In this document: in pieces, positions 55,517 through 64,000 of the stretch
Layout: each line of letters opens with the position of its first letter
Position numbering within the stretch: position 1 is the first letter of the stretch
Assembly (NCBI RefSeq): GCF_002159735.1
Contig: NZ_NFJF01000008.1
Location: 1-64,000 of the forward strand
Source: Olsenella sp. An270
GTDB lineage: Bacteria > Actinomycetota > Coriobacteriia > Coriobacteriales > Atopobiaceae
DNA: 64,000 nucleotides
Reading direction: 5' to 3'
Translations under genes and position numbers: made by a program
The notes under the pieces: generated by a model
Seen by the model: only the letters and a program-made list of their open reading frames with translations
Database searches by the model: none
What the model was told of the DNA's origin: nothing

Positions 55517-56871
55517 TGGGCGTGCGCAGCCGGATCACGGGCTGGGTCGCCGGAGGCGTTCTTATCGCCTGCGCGGTGGCTCTTTCCTTTGCCCTGGTCA
55601 GAAGCGTGAATGACGGAATGATGGCGGTTGCTGTGCTCGTGGGCTGCGGCTTTGCCGCGGTGATCGTCCTCGGCGGCGCCGTCAACCTCTCGCCCGAGGA
55701 CACCCGCTCCGAGGCGACCGAGCGCACCCTGCGCGTCGCCACGGGCACGCTCGCCCACCTGCACGGCGGCCTCACCGAGGAGAACGCCCGCGCCCTCTGC
55801 GCGCTCCTGCTCCCCGAGACGAGCGCGATCGGCATCGCCATCACCGACACCTCCAAGGTCCTTGCGCTGGAGGGGATGGTCGACACCCCGTTCGTCCCCG
55901 GCACTCCCAACGCCAAGCCGACTCTGGAGGTGCTGGAGAGCAAGCGCATGGAGACGTTCGTCTCGGTCGACCAGGAGAGCCAGGACGTGCGGCGCTTCTC
56001 GATCGGACGCCGCCGCGACGGCCACGTCTTTGGCATGATCGTTCCGCTGCTCGTGCAGGACCGGGCGATCGGGACCGTCAAGCTCTACTACCGCCGCGAC
56101 CTGGACATAGACCGCACGCAGCTCGCCATCGCCGAGGGGCTGGGGACCCTGCTCTCCACGCAGCTCTCCTCCTACGAGCTGGACCGGCAGGCCGAGCTCA
56201 CGGCGCGCGCCGAGGTCAAGGCCCTTCAGGCGCAGATCAACCCGCACTTCCTCTTCAACACCCTCAACACGATCGCCTCGTTCACCCGCACCAACCCCAC
56301 GAAGGCCCGCGACCTGCTCCGCGAGTTCTCGACCTTCTATCGCAGGACCCTGGAGAGCTCCGAGAAGACCCTCATCCCGCTCTCGCAGGAGCTCGAGCAG
56401 ACGCGCCGCTACCTCAAGATCGAGAAGGCGCGCTTCGGCGAGGACCGCGTCGTGGAGACCGAGCACGTCGAGGAGGGCTGCGGGGAGCTGCCCGTACCCT
56501 CGTTCCTGGTTCAGCCTATCGTTGAGAACGCGGTGCGTCACGCCATGCGCGACGAGGGCCCCCTCAACATCGACATCCAGGTCGCGACCGATGGTGATGA
56601 TATTCTTATCGCCGTGGTCGACGATGGCCTCGGCATGGACAAGGCGGTCGCGGACCGTCTGCTCGCCGCGGCGGCGGAGCCCCGCGAGAGCTCGGCGCCC
56701 GGTCAGGGCACGGGCATGGCGCTGCGCAACGTCGCCGAGCGCGTCGAGCGCTTCTTCGGCGTGGGGTCCGGCGTGGAGATCGTCTCCAAGCCGGGCGAGG
56801 GGACGTGCGTCACCCTGAGGCTCGTGGGTGGCAGGAACAGGCTCGTGGCGCTTCGCCGCGAGAGCGAGTAG
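55516..56871 (+). CDS. LytS/YehU-type sensor histidine kinase
   Basis: 451 residues. Two N-terminal membrane helices (GWVAGGVLIACAVALSFALV and a second at about 36-58), a GAF-like domain (about 70-215), then a His_kinase domain with ALQAQINPHFLFNTLNTIASF, the phospho-acceptor histidine lying in NPHF. The ATPase has VENAVRHAM, DDGLGMD and GTGMALRNVAERVERFFG. ATG 55516 overlaps the previous stop by one base. Its partner is the LytTR regulator 51 bp downstream. Unlike LytS it has only two membrane helices. Confidence 0.92.
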   Translation: MGVRSRITGWVAGGVLIACAVALSFALVRSVNDGMMAVAVLVGCGFAAVIVLGGAVNLSPEDTRSEATERTLRVATGTLAHLHGGLTEENARALCALLLPETSAIGIAITDTSKVLALEGMVDTPFVPGTPNAKPTLEVLESKRMETFVSVDQESQDVRRFSIGRRRDGHVFGMIVPLLVQDRAIGTVKLYYRRDLDIDRTQLAIAEGLGTLLSTQLSSYELDRQAELTARAEVKALQAQINPHFLFNTLNTIASFTRTNPTKARDLLREFSTFYRRTLESSEKTLIPLSQELEQTRRYLKIEKARFGEDRVVETEHVEEGCGELPVPSFLVQPIVENAVRHAMRDEGPLNIDIQVATDGDDILIAVVDDGLGMDKAVADRLLAAAAEPRESSAPGQGTGMALRNVAERVERFFGVGSGVEIVSKPGEGTCVTLRLVGGRNRLVALRRESE

Positions 56872-56922
56872 GATGTACCTTGCCGCCAGACGCCGGCGGG
56901 ACGGACACGAAGGGAACTGCAC

Positions 56923-57639
56923 ATGCGCGCGATGATTGTTGACGACGAGGCTCCGGCTCGCTCCGAGCTGCACTACCTGCTCGACGAGACGGGGAGGGTC
57001 GAGTCGGTCACGGAGGCATCCAGCGCCCGCGAGGCCGTCGAGAAGCTGATGGAGGCCAAGGCCGACGTCATGTTCCTGGACATCCAGATGCCCAAGACCT
57101 CCGGCATGCAGCTCGCCGAGGCCATCCACAAGCTCAAGAACCCGCCCGCCGTGGTCTTCGTGACGGCCTATAGCGAGTACGCGCTCGAGGCCTTCGAGGT
57201 CGACGCGATCGACTACCTGATGAAGCCGGTCGACCCCGAGCGCCTGAACCAGGCCCTCGACAAGGTGCAGGCGCGCGTGAAGCCGCAGCCCCAGAGTCAC
57301 TCCTCCGTGGAGCGCATCCCGGTGGTCAAGAGCGGCCGCAAGGTGCTCGTCCCCATCGACCAGATCCGCTACATCGAGGCCAAGGACGACTACTCCTGCA
57401 TCTACACCGACACCGACCGGTTCCTCTCCACGATCTCGCTCGCCAAGCTCGAGCAGAAGCTCGCGCCGCACGGCTTCTTCCGCGTGCACCGCGGCTACAT
57501 CGTGAACCTCGAGTACGTCGAGGACGTCGAGGTCATCTCCTCCGGCATCCTCCAGCTGGGCGTCAACGGCATCGAGGGCAAGAAGATCTCGGTCTCGCGC
57601 CGCCGCGTCGTCGCGCTCAAGCGCGCGCTCGGCCTCTAG
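56923..57639 (+). CDS. LytTR-family response regulator
   Basis: 238 residues. Receiver domain with MIVDDEAPARSEL, phospho-acceptor Asp53 (VMFLDIQMP) and Lys in LMKPVDPERL. The C-terminal LytTR DNA-binding domain (about 125-236) has VPIDQIRYIEAKDDYSCIYT, FFRVHRGYIVNLEYV and KKISVSRRRVVALKRAL. ATG 56923 follows AAGGGAAC. It regulates with the LytS-type kinase upstream. Target sites are unknown; the family often controls cell-envelope or autolysis genes. Confidence 0.94.
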   Translation: MRAMIVDDEAPARSELHYLLDETGRVESVTEASSAREAVEKLMEAKADVMFLDIQMPKTSGMQLAEAIHKLKNPPAVVFVTAYSEYALEAFEVDAIDYLMKPVDPERLNQALDKVQARVKPQPQSHSSVERIPVVKSGRKVLVPIDQIRYIEAKDDYSCIYTDTDRFLSTISLAKLEQKLAPHGFFRVHRGYIVNLEYVEDVEVISSGILQLGVNGIEGKKISVSRRRVVALKRALGL

Positions 57640-57651
57640 GCGGGGAGCCGC

Positions 57652-58113
57652 GTGGCCGTACAGCGCTTCGACATCATCTCCGACACGCACGGCTTCCTCT
57701 CGCCCGAGCTGCTCTCCGAGCTTGCCGGCGCCGACGTCATCGTGCACGCGGGCGACATCTGCTCCGCGTCCGACTTCCGGACGCTCTCCGACATCGCCCC
57801 GGTGCGGATGGCCCTCGGCAACAACGACTGGGTCTACGACTACGGTCCCATGGTCAAGGACCGCATCGTGTTTTTGGGCGGCGGGCTCAGGTGGCAGACG
57901 GCGCACTACCGCTGGCGCCTCAACCTGACGATGTGCGACGTCGCGATCTTCGGGCACACGCACACGCCCGTCCTCGAGCGCGACGAGTGGACCGGCGCGC
58001 TGGTCATGAACCCCGGCAGCCCCACCTACCCGCGCCGCTCCAAGCCGTCGATGGGCCGCATCCTCGTCGAGGACGGCCAGGTCGTGGACGCGCAGATCAT
58101 CACGCTGGGGTAG
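57652..58113 (+). CDS. YfcE/MJ0936-type metallophosphoesterase
   Basis: 153 residues. The dinuclear-metal motifs are complete: ISDTHGF (Asp-x-His), VHAGDIC (Asp), LGNNDWV (Asn-Asp, as GNND), and FGHTHTPVL (His-x-His). These small phosphodiesterases hydrolyse cyclic nucleotides or simple phosphodiesters; the true substrate is unknown. GTG 57652 begins 12 bp after the LytTR gene, with GGGGAG upstream, so it is probably in the same operon. Repeat array D follows. Confidence 0.9.
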   Translation: MAVQRFDIISDTHGFLSPELLSELAGADVIVHAGDICSASDFRTLSDIAPVRMALGNNDWVYDYGPMVKDRIVFLGGGLRWQTAHYRWRLNLTMCDVAIFGHTHTPVLERDEWTGALVMNPGSPTYPRRSKPSMGRILVEDGQVVDAQIITLG

Positions 58114-58140
58114 CGGGCCGACGTTCTTCTCGGCTGCCGC

Positions 58141-58409
58141 GCCCTTGTTCCGCGCTGCCCTAGAAAACCGGGCCTTTGTCCTGCGACACTCTAGAAAACC
58201 GGGTCCTTGTCCTGAGAGCCTCTAATAATTCGTGCCCTTGTCCAGGCGGAGGCCCCTATGCGCGTACAAGGGCGCCGTTTTCTAGAAGGCCGGCCGACAA
58301 GGGCGGCGATTCTTAGAGCGGCGGGCGACAAGGGCGCGCATTCCTAGAATCGCCTCAGACAAGCCCCGCGATTCCTAGAACCGCCCCAGACAAGGGCGCC
58401 AAATCCTAG
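58141..58409. repeat. 31-bp dyad array D
   Basis: Left-pointing cores at 58144, 58175, 58206 and 58237 (31, 31, 31). The centre step is 27 bp to GTACAA at 58264, then right-pointing cores at 58296, 58327, 58358 and 58389 (32, 31, 31, 31). Units carry TTCTAGAA and CTAGAAAACC words. The last CCTAG (58405-58409) supplies the stop codon of the convergent PAP2 gene. Confidence 0.88.
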
Positions 58410-59110
58410 GCGTCGTCTGCCTGCCGCGGCTCGTCCACCGCGACGAACGTGGGCGCCACCACGCGGGTGTAGAAGACCAGCCACACGAGCGAGACGCAGA
58501 ACCCGGCGAGCACGTCGGACGCGTAGTGGACGCCCAGGTAGATGCGGCTCACGCCCACCATCACGATCACGAGGACAAACAGGGCGCACCACACCACGCG
58601 CATGACGTCGCGGCGGTGGTAGCGCCAGACCATCCAGATGAGCAGGCCAAAGAACGCCATCGCCACCATCGAGTGGCCGGACGGGAAGCTGTAGCCGCTC
58701 TCCGAGATGAGGCGGAACCCGTCGGGGCGCGGGCGCTGCACGAGGTACTTGAGCACGGTGTTGAGCGCGACCACGCAGACCAGGTTCACGGCCACGCACC
58801 AGCCCGGGGCCTTGCCCGGCGCCAGCGCGGCGATCACGGCCGCCATCACCGCGAGCACCACCACCGACGCCAGGGAGGTGAACGCCTCCATGACGGGCGT
58901 GAGCGTGTCGGAGCGAAGCCGCTCAACGAAGAGCTGGTAGGCGGCAACGTCAAGACGCATGATCTCCCCGCCTGCCACCTCGCCGAGCAGCCACACAAAG
59001 ACGAGCGCGGCGCCGAGAAGGACCACCACGCGCGGGTTCTTCCTGAGAAGGCCCAGGGAGCCGCGCGCGACGTCGCGCGCTCCCCGGGCGAGCTCCTGAC
59101 GACGGGACAT
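58406..59110 (-). CDS. PAP2-family membrane phosphatase
   Basis: 234 residues, about six membrane helices. The phosphatase signature is complete: KYLVQRPRP (K-x6-RP), PSGHS, and SRIYLGVHYASD (SR-x5-H). The family includes undecaprenyl- and phosphatidylglycerol-phosphate phosphatases, so lipid carrier recycling is a plausible role. ATG 59110 lies 2 bp after the thioredoxin stop, making a two-gene operon. Its stop codon (plus-strand CTA 58406-58408) is within the last unit of repeat array D. Confidence 0.9.
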   Translation of the reverse strand: MSRRQELARGARDVARGSLGLLRKNPRVVVLLGAALVFVWLLGEVAGGEIMRLDVAAYQLFVERLRSDTLTPVMEAFTSLASVVVLAVMAAVIAALAPGKAPGWCVAVNLVCVVALNTVLKYLVQRPRPDGFRLISESGYSFPSGHSMVAMAFFGLLIWMVWRYHRRDVMRVVWCALFVLVIVMVGVSRIYLGVHYASDVLAGFCVSLVWLVFYTRVVAPTFVAVDEPRQADDA

Positions 59111-59112
59111 CG

Positions 59113-59430
59113 CTAGAGGTTTGCCTCGATCTCGCCCACGAGCATGGGCTTGGGCATGTTGCCGACCATGGTGTGCACCGGTTGCCCGCCCTTGAACAGG
59201 ATCAGCGTGGGGATGGAGACGATGCCAAAGCGCGCGGCGAGGTCCGCCTCGTCGTCGACGTTGCACTTGTAGACCGTCAGCCGGTCGGCCATCTCCTGGG
59301 CGACCTGGTCGACGACGGGACCGAGCGCGCGGCACGGGCCGCACCACGACGCCCAGAAGTCAACGAGGACCGGCTTGTCGGCGCTGGCGAGGGTGGAGTC
59401 GAACTCGGCGGCGGTGATTGCCTGGGCCAT
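59113..59430 (-). CDS. trxA: thioredoxin
   Basis: 105 residues, the standard size. The redox motif WASWCGPC has Cys30 and Cys33. The cis-proline IPTLILFKGGQPV is conserved. It reduces cytosolic disulphides using thioredoxin reductase, which is not in this window. ATG 59430; the gene is first in a transcript with the PAP2 phosphatase. The divergent gene at 59539 shares the 108-bp promoter gap. Confidence 0.97.
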   Translation of the reverse strand: MAQAITAAEFDSTLASADKPVLVDFWASWCGPCRALGPVVDQVAQEMADRLTVYKCNVDDEADLAARFGIVSIPTLILFKGGQPVHTMVGNMPKPMLVGEIEANL

Positions 59431-59538
59431 GGGAAACCTCCCCGTTCATGCGGACGGACCGTCCGCGGACTGTTCTTGTTGGGGCTTATACCCCGAACTA
59501 CACTGTTCTTGTCGCACGGCGGGAGGACGGAGGGACGC

Positions 59539-60093
59539 ATGGCGAGTGAGCGTGACGCGCGGAGGCGCGCGTGCGTGGACAAGACGGCGGCCGAGGTGGA
59601 CGCGCTGGTCGCGCGCGGCGTCCTTGCCGGCGGAAACGCGTTCTCCGCGGTCCTTCTCGTCAAGGGCGAGCTCACGCAGGCCGAGAGGGACGGCGAGCCC
59701 GCGTTCTCCGGCTCCGACGGGACGGCGCTCAGGGCGTCGCTCGAGCGCCTGGGCTACGCGCCCGAGGACTGGGAGTGGCTGCTCTCCGTCGACGCCTCCG
59801 GGGAGCCGCTCGACGCGGCCCTGCTGCGCGAGGCCGTGACCGCATTCGACCCGGACACCCTCGTCTGCTGCGACGAGGAGGCGGCCGCGCTCCTGCGCGA
59901 GGCCTACGCCGACGACCTGGCCGTCCTCGATCGCCTCGAGGAGGCCATGCTCGCGCCCGGCGTGGTGGTCCACGTCTGCGGCATGCGCGCGCTCAACCTC
60001 GGCGGCTTTGCGGCGGCGCTCGCCGACGCCCGCGAGAAGCAGGTCATGTGGGCACGCCTCAAGCAGATCCCGCCGCTCGGCGAGCCGTTCTAG
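59539..60093 (+). CDS. unknown protein, distantly uracil-DNA-glycosylase-like
   Basis: 184 residues, soluble. The segment [27 protein letters not shown] followed by a strand, then [21 protein letters not shown], has the layout of the G-x-PF-x-G-x-AG...L...GL and P-x-x-VxLG-x-x-A segments of family 4/5 uracil-DNA glycosylases. The catalytic GE(A)PG loop and final His motif are not evident, so it would be a degenerate member. The similarity is from reading only. ATG 59539 follows GGAGGACGGAGG. It lies 82 bp before pgi, which has its own -10 (TATCAT, about 60135). Confidence 0.6.
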   Translation: MASERDARRRACVDKTAAEVDALVARGVLAGGNAFSAVLLVKGELTQAERDGEPAFSGSDGTALRASLERLGYAPEDWEWLLSVDASGEPLDAALLREAVTAFDPDTLVCCDEEAAALLREAYADDLAVLDRLEEAMLAPGVVVHVCGMRALNLGGFAAALADAREKQVMWARLKQIPPLGEPF

Positions 60094-60175
60094 CGTTCGC
60101 GCCGGCCACCGCCCGCCCCGCCACGCGCCGGGGCTATCATCTGTGTATCTGTCGCATCCGCGGAAGGAGCCGTCC

Positions 60176-61870
<1,695 letters not shown>

Positions 61871-61894
61871 CGCGCGTCGCGACGCGTGATGTCG

Positions 61895-61929
61895 GGGCCG
61901 CCGGGTTCTTCTCGCCCGGCGGCCCTTTT
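61895..61929 (+). terminator. intrinsic terminator after pgi
   Basis: GGGCCGCCGGG (61895-61905) and CCCGGCGGCCC (61915-61925) pair fully, followed by TTTT. The loop TTCTTCTCG is the same as in the tRNA-Arg(CCT) terminator. Confidence 0.9.
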
Positions 61930-61947
61930 GCGCTGGGGGCGGCTGAA

Positions 61948-62136
61948 CCTAGGAATTGCCGCCCTTGTCCTGCGAGCGTCTAGAAAACCGGGGCCTTGTC
62001 CGCCGCGGCCTCCGTATGGCCGTACAACCCCGCCGTTTTCTAGGGAAACACGCGACAAGGGCGCAGATTGCTAGATGTGCGCTGGACAACCTCCCAAAAT
62101 CCTAGAAGCGTCCCTGCCAAGCCCGCGGTTTACCGG
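61948..62136. repeat. 31-bp dyad array E
   Basis: Two left-pointing cores (61964, 61995) 31 bp apart, a 27-bp centre step to GTACAA at 62022, then right-pointing cores at 62054, 62085 and a degenerate one (GCCAAG) at 62116 (32, 31, 31). It fills the pgi-DUF362 gap. The promoter -10 TACAAT of the next gene is at 62191-62196. Confidence 0.85.
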
Positions 62137-62229
62137 ATCCCGGTCCGCCGCCAACCTTGGCGACGCCGCGTCTCTTGCGTTGGCGCTGGCGTACAATCCC
62201 CCTGAGGGAAAAACGAGGAGAGGGGACGC

Positions 62230-63414
62230 ATGGACGCCGCAAAGGTCTACTACACCAACCTGCGCACGTACGCCAAGGAGAGCCAGCTCGACAAGCTCAG
62301 GCGCCTGATCCGCAAGGCCGGCATCGACCAGATCGACTTTGAGAACAAGTTCGTCGCCATCAAGATCCACTTTGGCGAGCTGGGCAACCTCAGCTTCCTG
62401 CGCCCCAACTACGCGCGCGCCGTCGCCGACGTGGTCAAGGAGCTGGGCGGCAAGCCCTTCCTCACCGACTGCAACACGCTCTACGTGGGCAGCCGCAAGA
62501 ACGCGCTCGAGCACCTCGACTGCGCGTACCAGAACGGCTTCACCCCGTACGCCACCGGCTGCCAGGTGATCATCGCCGACGGCCTCAAGGGCACCGACGA
62601 GACCCTCGTGCCCGTCAAGAACGGCGAGTACGTCAAGGAGGCCAAGATCGGCCACGCCCTCATGGACGCCGACATCGTGATCAGCCTCACGCACTTCAAG
62701 GGCCACGAGCAGGCCGGCTTTGGCGGCGCGATGAAGAACCTGGGCATGGGCGGCGGCTCGCGTGCGGGCAAGATGGAGCAGCACTCGGCGGGCAAGCCGA
62801 GCGTGGACCACGAGAGGTGCGTCGGCTGCCACGCGTGCGAGCGCATCTGCGCGCACGGTGCCATCGGCTTTGAGGCCACGCGCGAGCGCGAGCTTGCGAG
62901 CGGCAAGGTCGTCACCGTGCCCGTGGCCACGATCGACCACGACCGCTGCGTGGGCTGCGGCCGCTGCATCGGCGCCTGCAACCAGGACGCCATCGCGCCC
63001 GACTACGACCAGGCCGTCGACGTGCTCAACTACAAGATCGCCGAGTACACGCAGGCCGTGGTGCAGGACCGCCCGAGCTTCCACATCTCCATCGCGATCG
63101 ACATCAGCCCCAACTGCGACTGCCACCCCGAGAACGACACGCCCATCGTGCCCGACCTGGGCATGTTCGCGAGCTTTGATCCCGTTGCGCTCGACCAGGC
63201 CTGCATCGACATGGCCCTGGCCGCGCCGACGATGCCCAACACCGAGCTGACGGACATGCGCGCCAAGCTCGAGGCCGAGGGTGGCGTCCCGGAGCGCTGC
63301 CAGCACGACCACTTCAACCTCACGCACCCCGACACCAACTGGCGCTCCATGATCGAGCACGCCGAGAAGATCGGGCTGGGCACGAGCCACTACGAGCTGA
63401 TTGAGGTCAAGTAG
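62230..63414 (+). CDS. DUF362 protein with two 4Fe-4S ferredoxin motifs
   Basis: 394 residues. The DUF362 region (1-185 and 270-394) includes VAIKIHFGELGNLSFLRPNY, FLTDCNTLYVGSRKNALEHL and ISLTHFKGHEQAGFGGAMKNLGMGGGSRAGK. Two ferredoxin motifs are inserted: CVGCHACERICAHGAI (about 198) and CVGCGRCIGACNQDAI (about 240), each a CxxCxxCxxxC cluster. The family occurs in anaerobes and is thought to act in electron transfer or as an iron-sulphur maturase; no reaction is established. ATG 62230 follows GAGGAGAGGGG. It stands alone. Confidence 0.85.
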   Translation: MDAAKVYYTNLRTYAKESQLDKLRRLIRKAGIDQIDFENKFVAIKIHFGELGNLSFLRPNYARAVADVVKELGGKPFLTDCNTLYVGSRKNALEHLDCAYQNGFTPYATGCQVIIADGLKGTDETLVPVKNGEYVKEAKIGHALMDADIVISLTHFKGHEQAGFGGAMKNLGMGGGSRAGKMEQHSAGKPSVDHERCVGCHACERICAHGAIGFEATRERELASGKVVTVPVATIDHDRCVGCGRCIGACNQDAIAPDYDQAVDVLNYKIAEYTQAVVQDRPSFHISIAIDISPNCDCHPENDTPIVPDLGMFASFDPVALDQACIDMALAAPTMPNTELTDMRAKLEAEGGVPERCQHDHFNLTHPDTNWRSMIEHAEKIGLGTSHYELIEVK

Positions 63415-63430
63415 GGGAGCCGCGCCGAGC

Positions 63431-63516
63431 GTCCTTCTCGCCCGCGTTTGCCGCGCCTTCGCGAAGCTCGTACATTGGGTTCCTGAAAGTTCGTGAAACC
63501 GCAGGTCGAGAAGAAC
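63431..63516. repeat. inverted pair of the GTYCTTCTCG word before ribokinase
   Basis: GTCCTTCTCG (63431-63440) and CGAGAAGAAC (63507-63516) face each other across 66 bp. The inner sequence contains TTCGTGAAAC and GTTTGCCGCG but no gene. It follows the DUF362 stop by 16 bp. Confidence 0.5.
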
Positions 63517-63612
63517 CGTGCGGCCGTCGGTTTGATCGAGTGCACGAGTTTCCGCCCGGCGCGCCTGTACTAGAGTGGTGCCCGAGGCGAAGTCACAAGA
63601 CGGGAGGTCGCC

Positions 63613-64000
63613 ATGTCCAAGGTCATCGTCTTTGGCAGCATGAACATGGACCTCTCCATCGACGCGCCGCGCGTTCCGGCCGCCGGCGAGACGCTCTCCG
63701 GGTCCGGCTTCATCACGGCCGCCGGGGGGAAGGGCGCCAACCAGGCCGTCGCCGCGGCGCGGCTGGGCGCGGACGTGCGCATGATCGCCGCCGTGGGTGC
63801 GGACGGCTTTGGAGAGGAGCTCGCGGGCGGCCTCGCGGTGGCCGGCGTCGACGTCTCGCTCGTGCGCCGCCTGCCCGACGTCACGACCGGGGTCGCGGTG
63901 ATTCTGCGCACGGAGGGCGAGAACCGCATCGTGCTCCATGCGGGCGCCAACCATGCGCTCGCGGCGGCGGACGTGGCTGCCGACCTGCGACGCATTGGCG
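63613..64000 (+). CDS. rbsK: ribokinase (PfkB family), N-terminal part
   Basis: The frame runs open past base 64000, so only the first 129 residues are seen. VIVFGSMNMDLSIDAPRVPAAGETLSGS and the AAGGKGANQAVAAARLGADVRMIAAVG segment form the first PfkB signature, typical of ribokinase-type sugar kinases; GVDVSLVRR and TGVAVILRTEGENRIVLHAGAN continue the pattern. The GKGANQA motif favours ribokinase over fructokinase. ATG 63613 follows GGGAGGTC. The substrate assignment depends on the missing C-terminus. Confidence 0.85.
   Translation, partial: MSKVIVFGSMNMDLSIDAPRVPAAGETLSGSGFITAAGGKGANQAVAAARLGADVRMIAAVGADGFGEELAGGLAVAGVDVSLVRRLPDVTTGVAVILRTEGENRIVLHAGANHALAAADVAADLRRIG

Overview
The window is high-GC DNA from what looks like an anaerobic actinobacterium, most likely of the Coriobacteriia (Olsenella/Atopobium relatives). 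Three things point there: the actinobacterial cell-wall signalling operon in the order FhaA-FhaB-PstP-RodA-PbpA-PknB, a homodimer-type pyruvate:ferredoxin oxidoreductase (anaerobic energy metabolism), and the overall codon use. The genus is an inference. Genes are dense, and the intergenic spaces are rich in inverted repeats.

Layout. 1-2942: end of an M28-like peptidase, tRNA-Gly, an M29 aminopeptidase and tRNA-Lys. 2943-9436: arginine and purine biosynthesis (argG behind a probable arginine attenuator, argH, purB), a TSCPD protein and a Tat lipoprotein. 9522-11765: an OmpR-type two-component pair. 11892-15488: a lower-GC restriction-modification-like island with a PLD-fold nuclease and two different DNA methyltransferases. 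15568-17243: purC, a small membrane protein and tRNA-Arg. 17589-27058 (minus strand): kinase-fhaA-fhaB-pstP-rodA::pbpA-pknB, with RodA and PbpA fused in one reading frame. 27508-30552: tRNA-Leu, serS, deoC and a second tRNA-Arg. 30757-41537: an aldo/keto reductase, three tandem creatininase-family genes, an M42 peptidase and a five-gene peptide ABC transporter. 41582-50983: tRNA-Ser, gluQ, purH, two unknown genes and nifJ. 51207-57639: a MurT::GatD fusion, a QueT-type ECF component, a glycosyltransferase and a LytS/LytTR two-component pair. 57652-64000: phosphoesterase, PAP2 phosphatase, thioredoxin, pgi, a DUF362 ferredoxin-like protein and the start of a ribokinase.

The most unusual structure is a family of five intergenic arrays (about 6269-6486, 27130-27464, 45600-45790, 58141-58409 and 61948-62136). 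Each is built of degenerate units repeating every 31 bp, about three helical turns. The left half of each array points one way and the right half the other, around a centre of fixed geometry: 27 nt from the last CTTGT-type core to a GTACAA core, then 32 nt to the next core, in all five. The arrays carry many CTAG tetranucleotides. I know no description of such an element.

Secondary points are a 24-codon arginine-containing leader ORF with rare CGA codons before a terminator and argG, two complexes made as single polypeptides (RodA-PbpA and MurT-GatD), the type IIS-like restriction system, the triple creatininase cluster, and several MITE-like inverted repeats, some ending in a recurring GTYCTTCTCG word.
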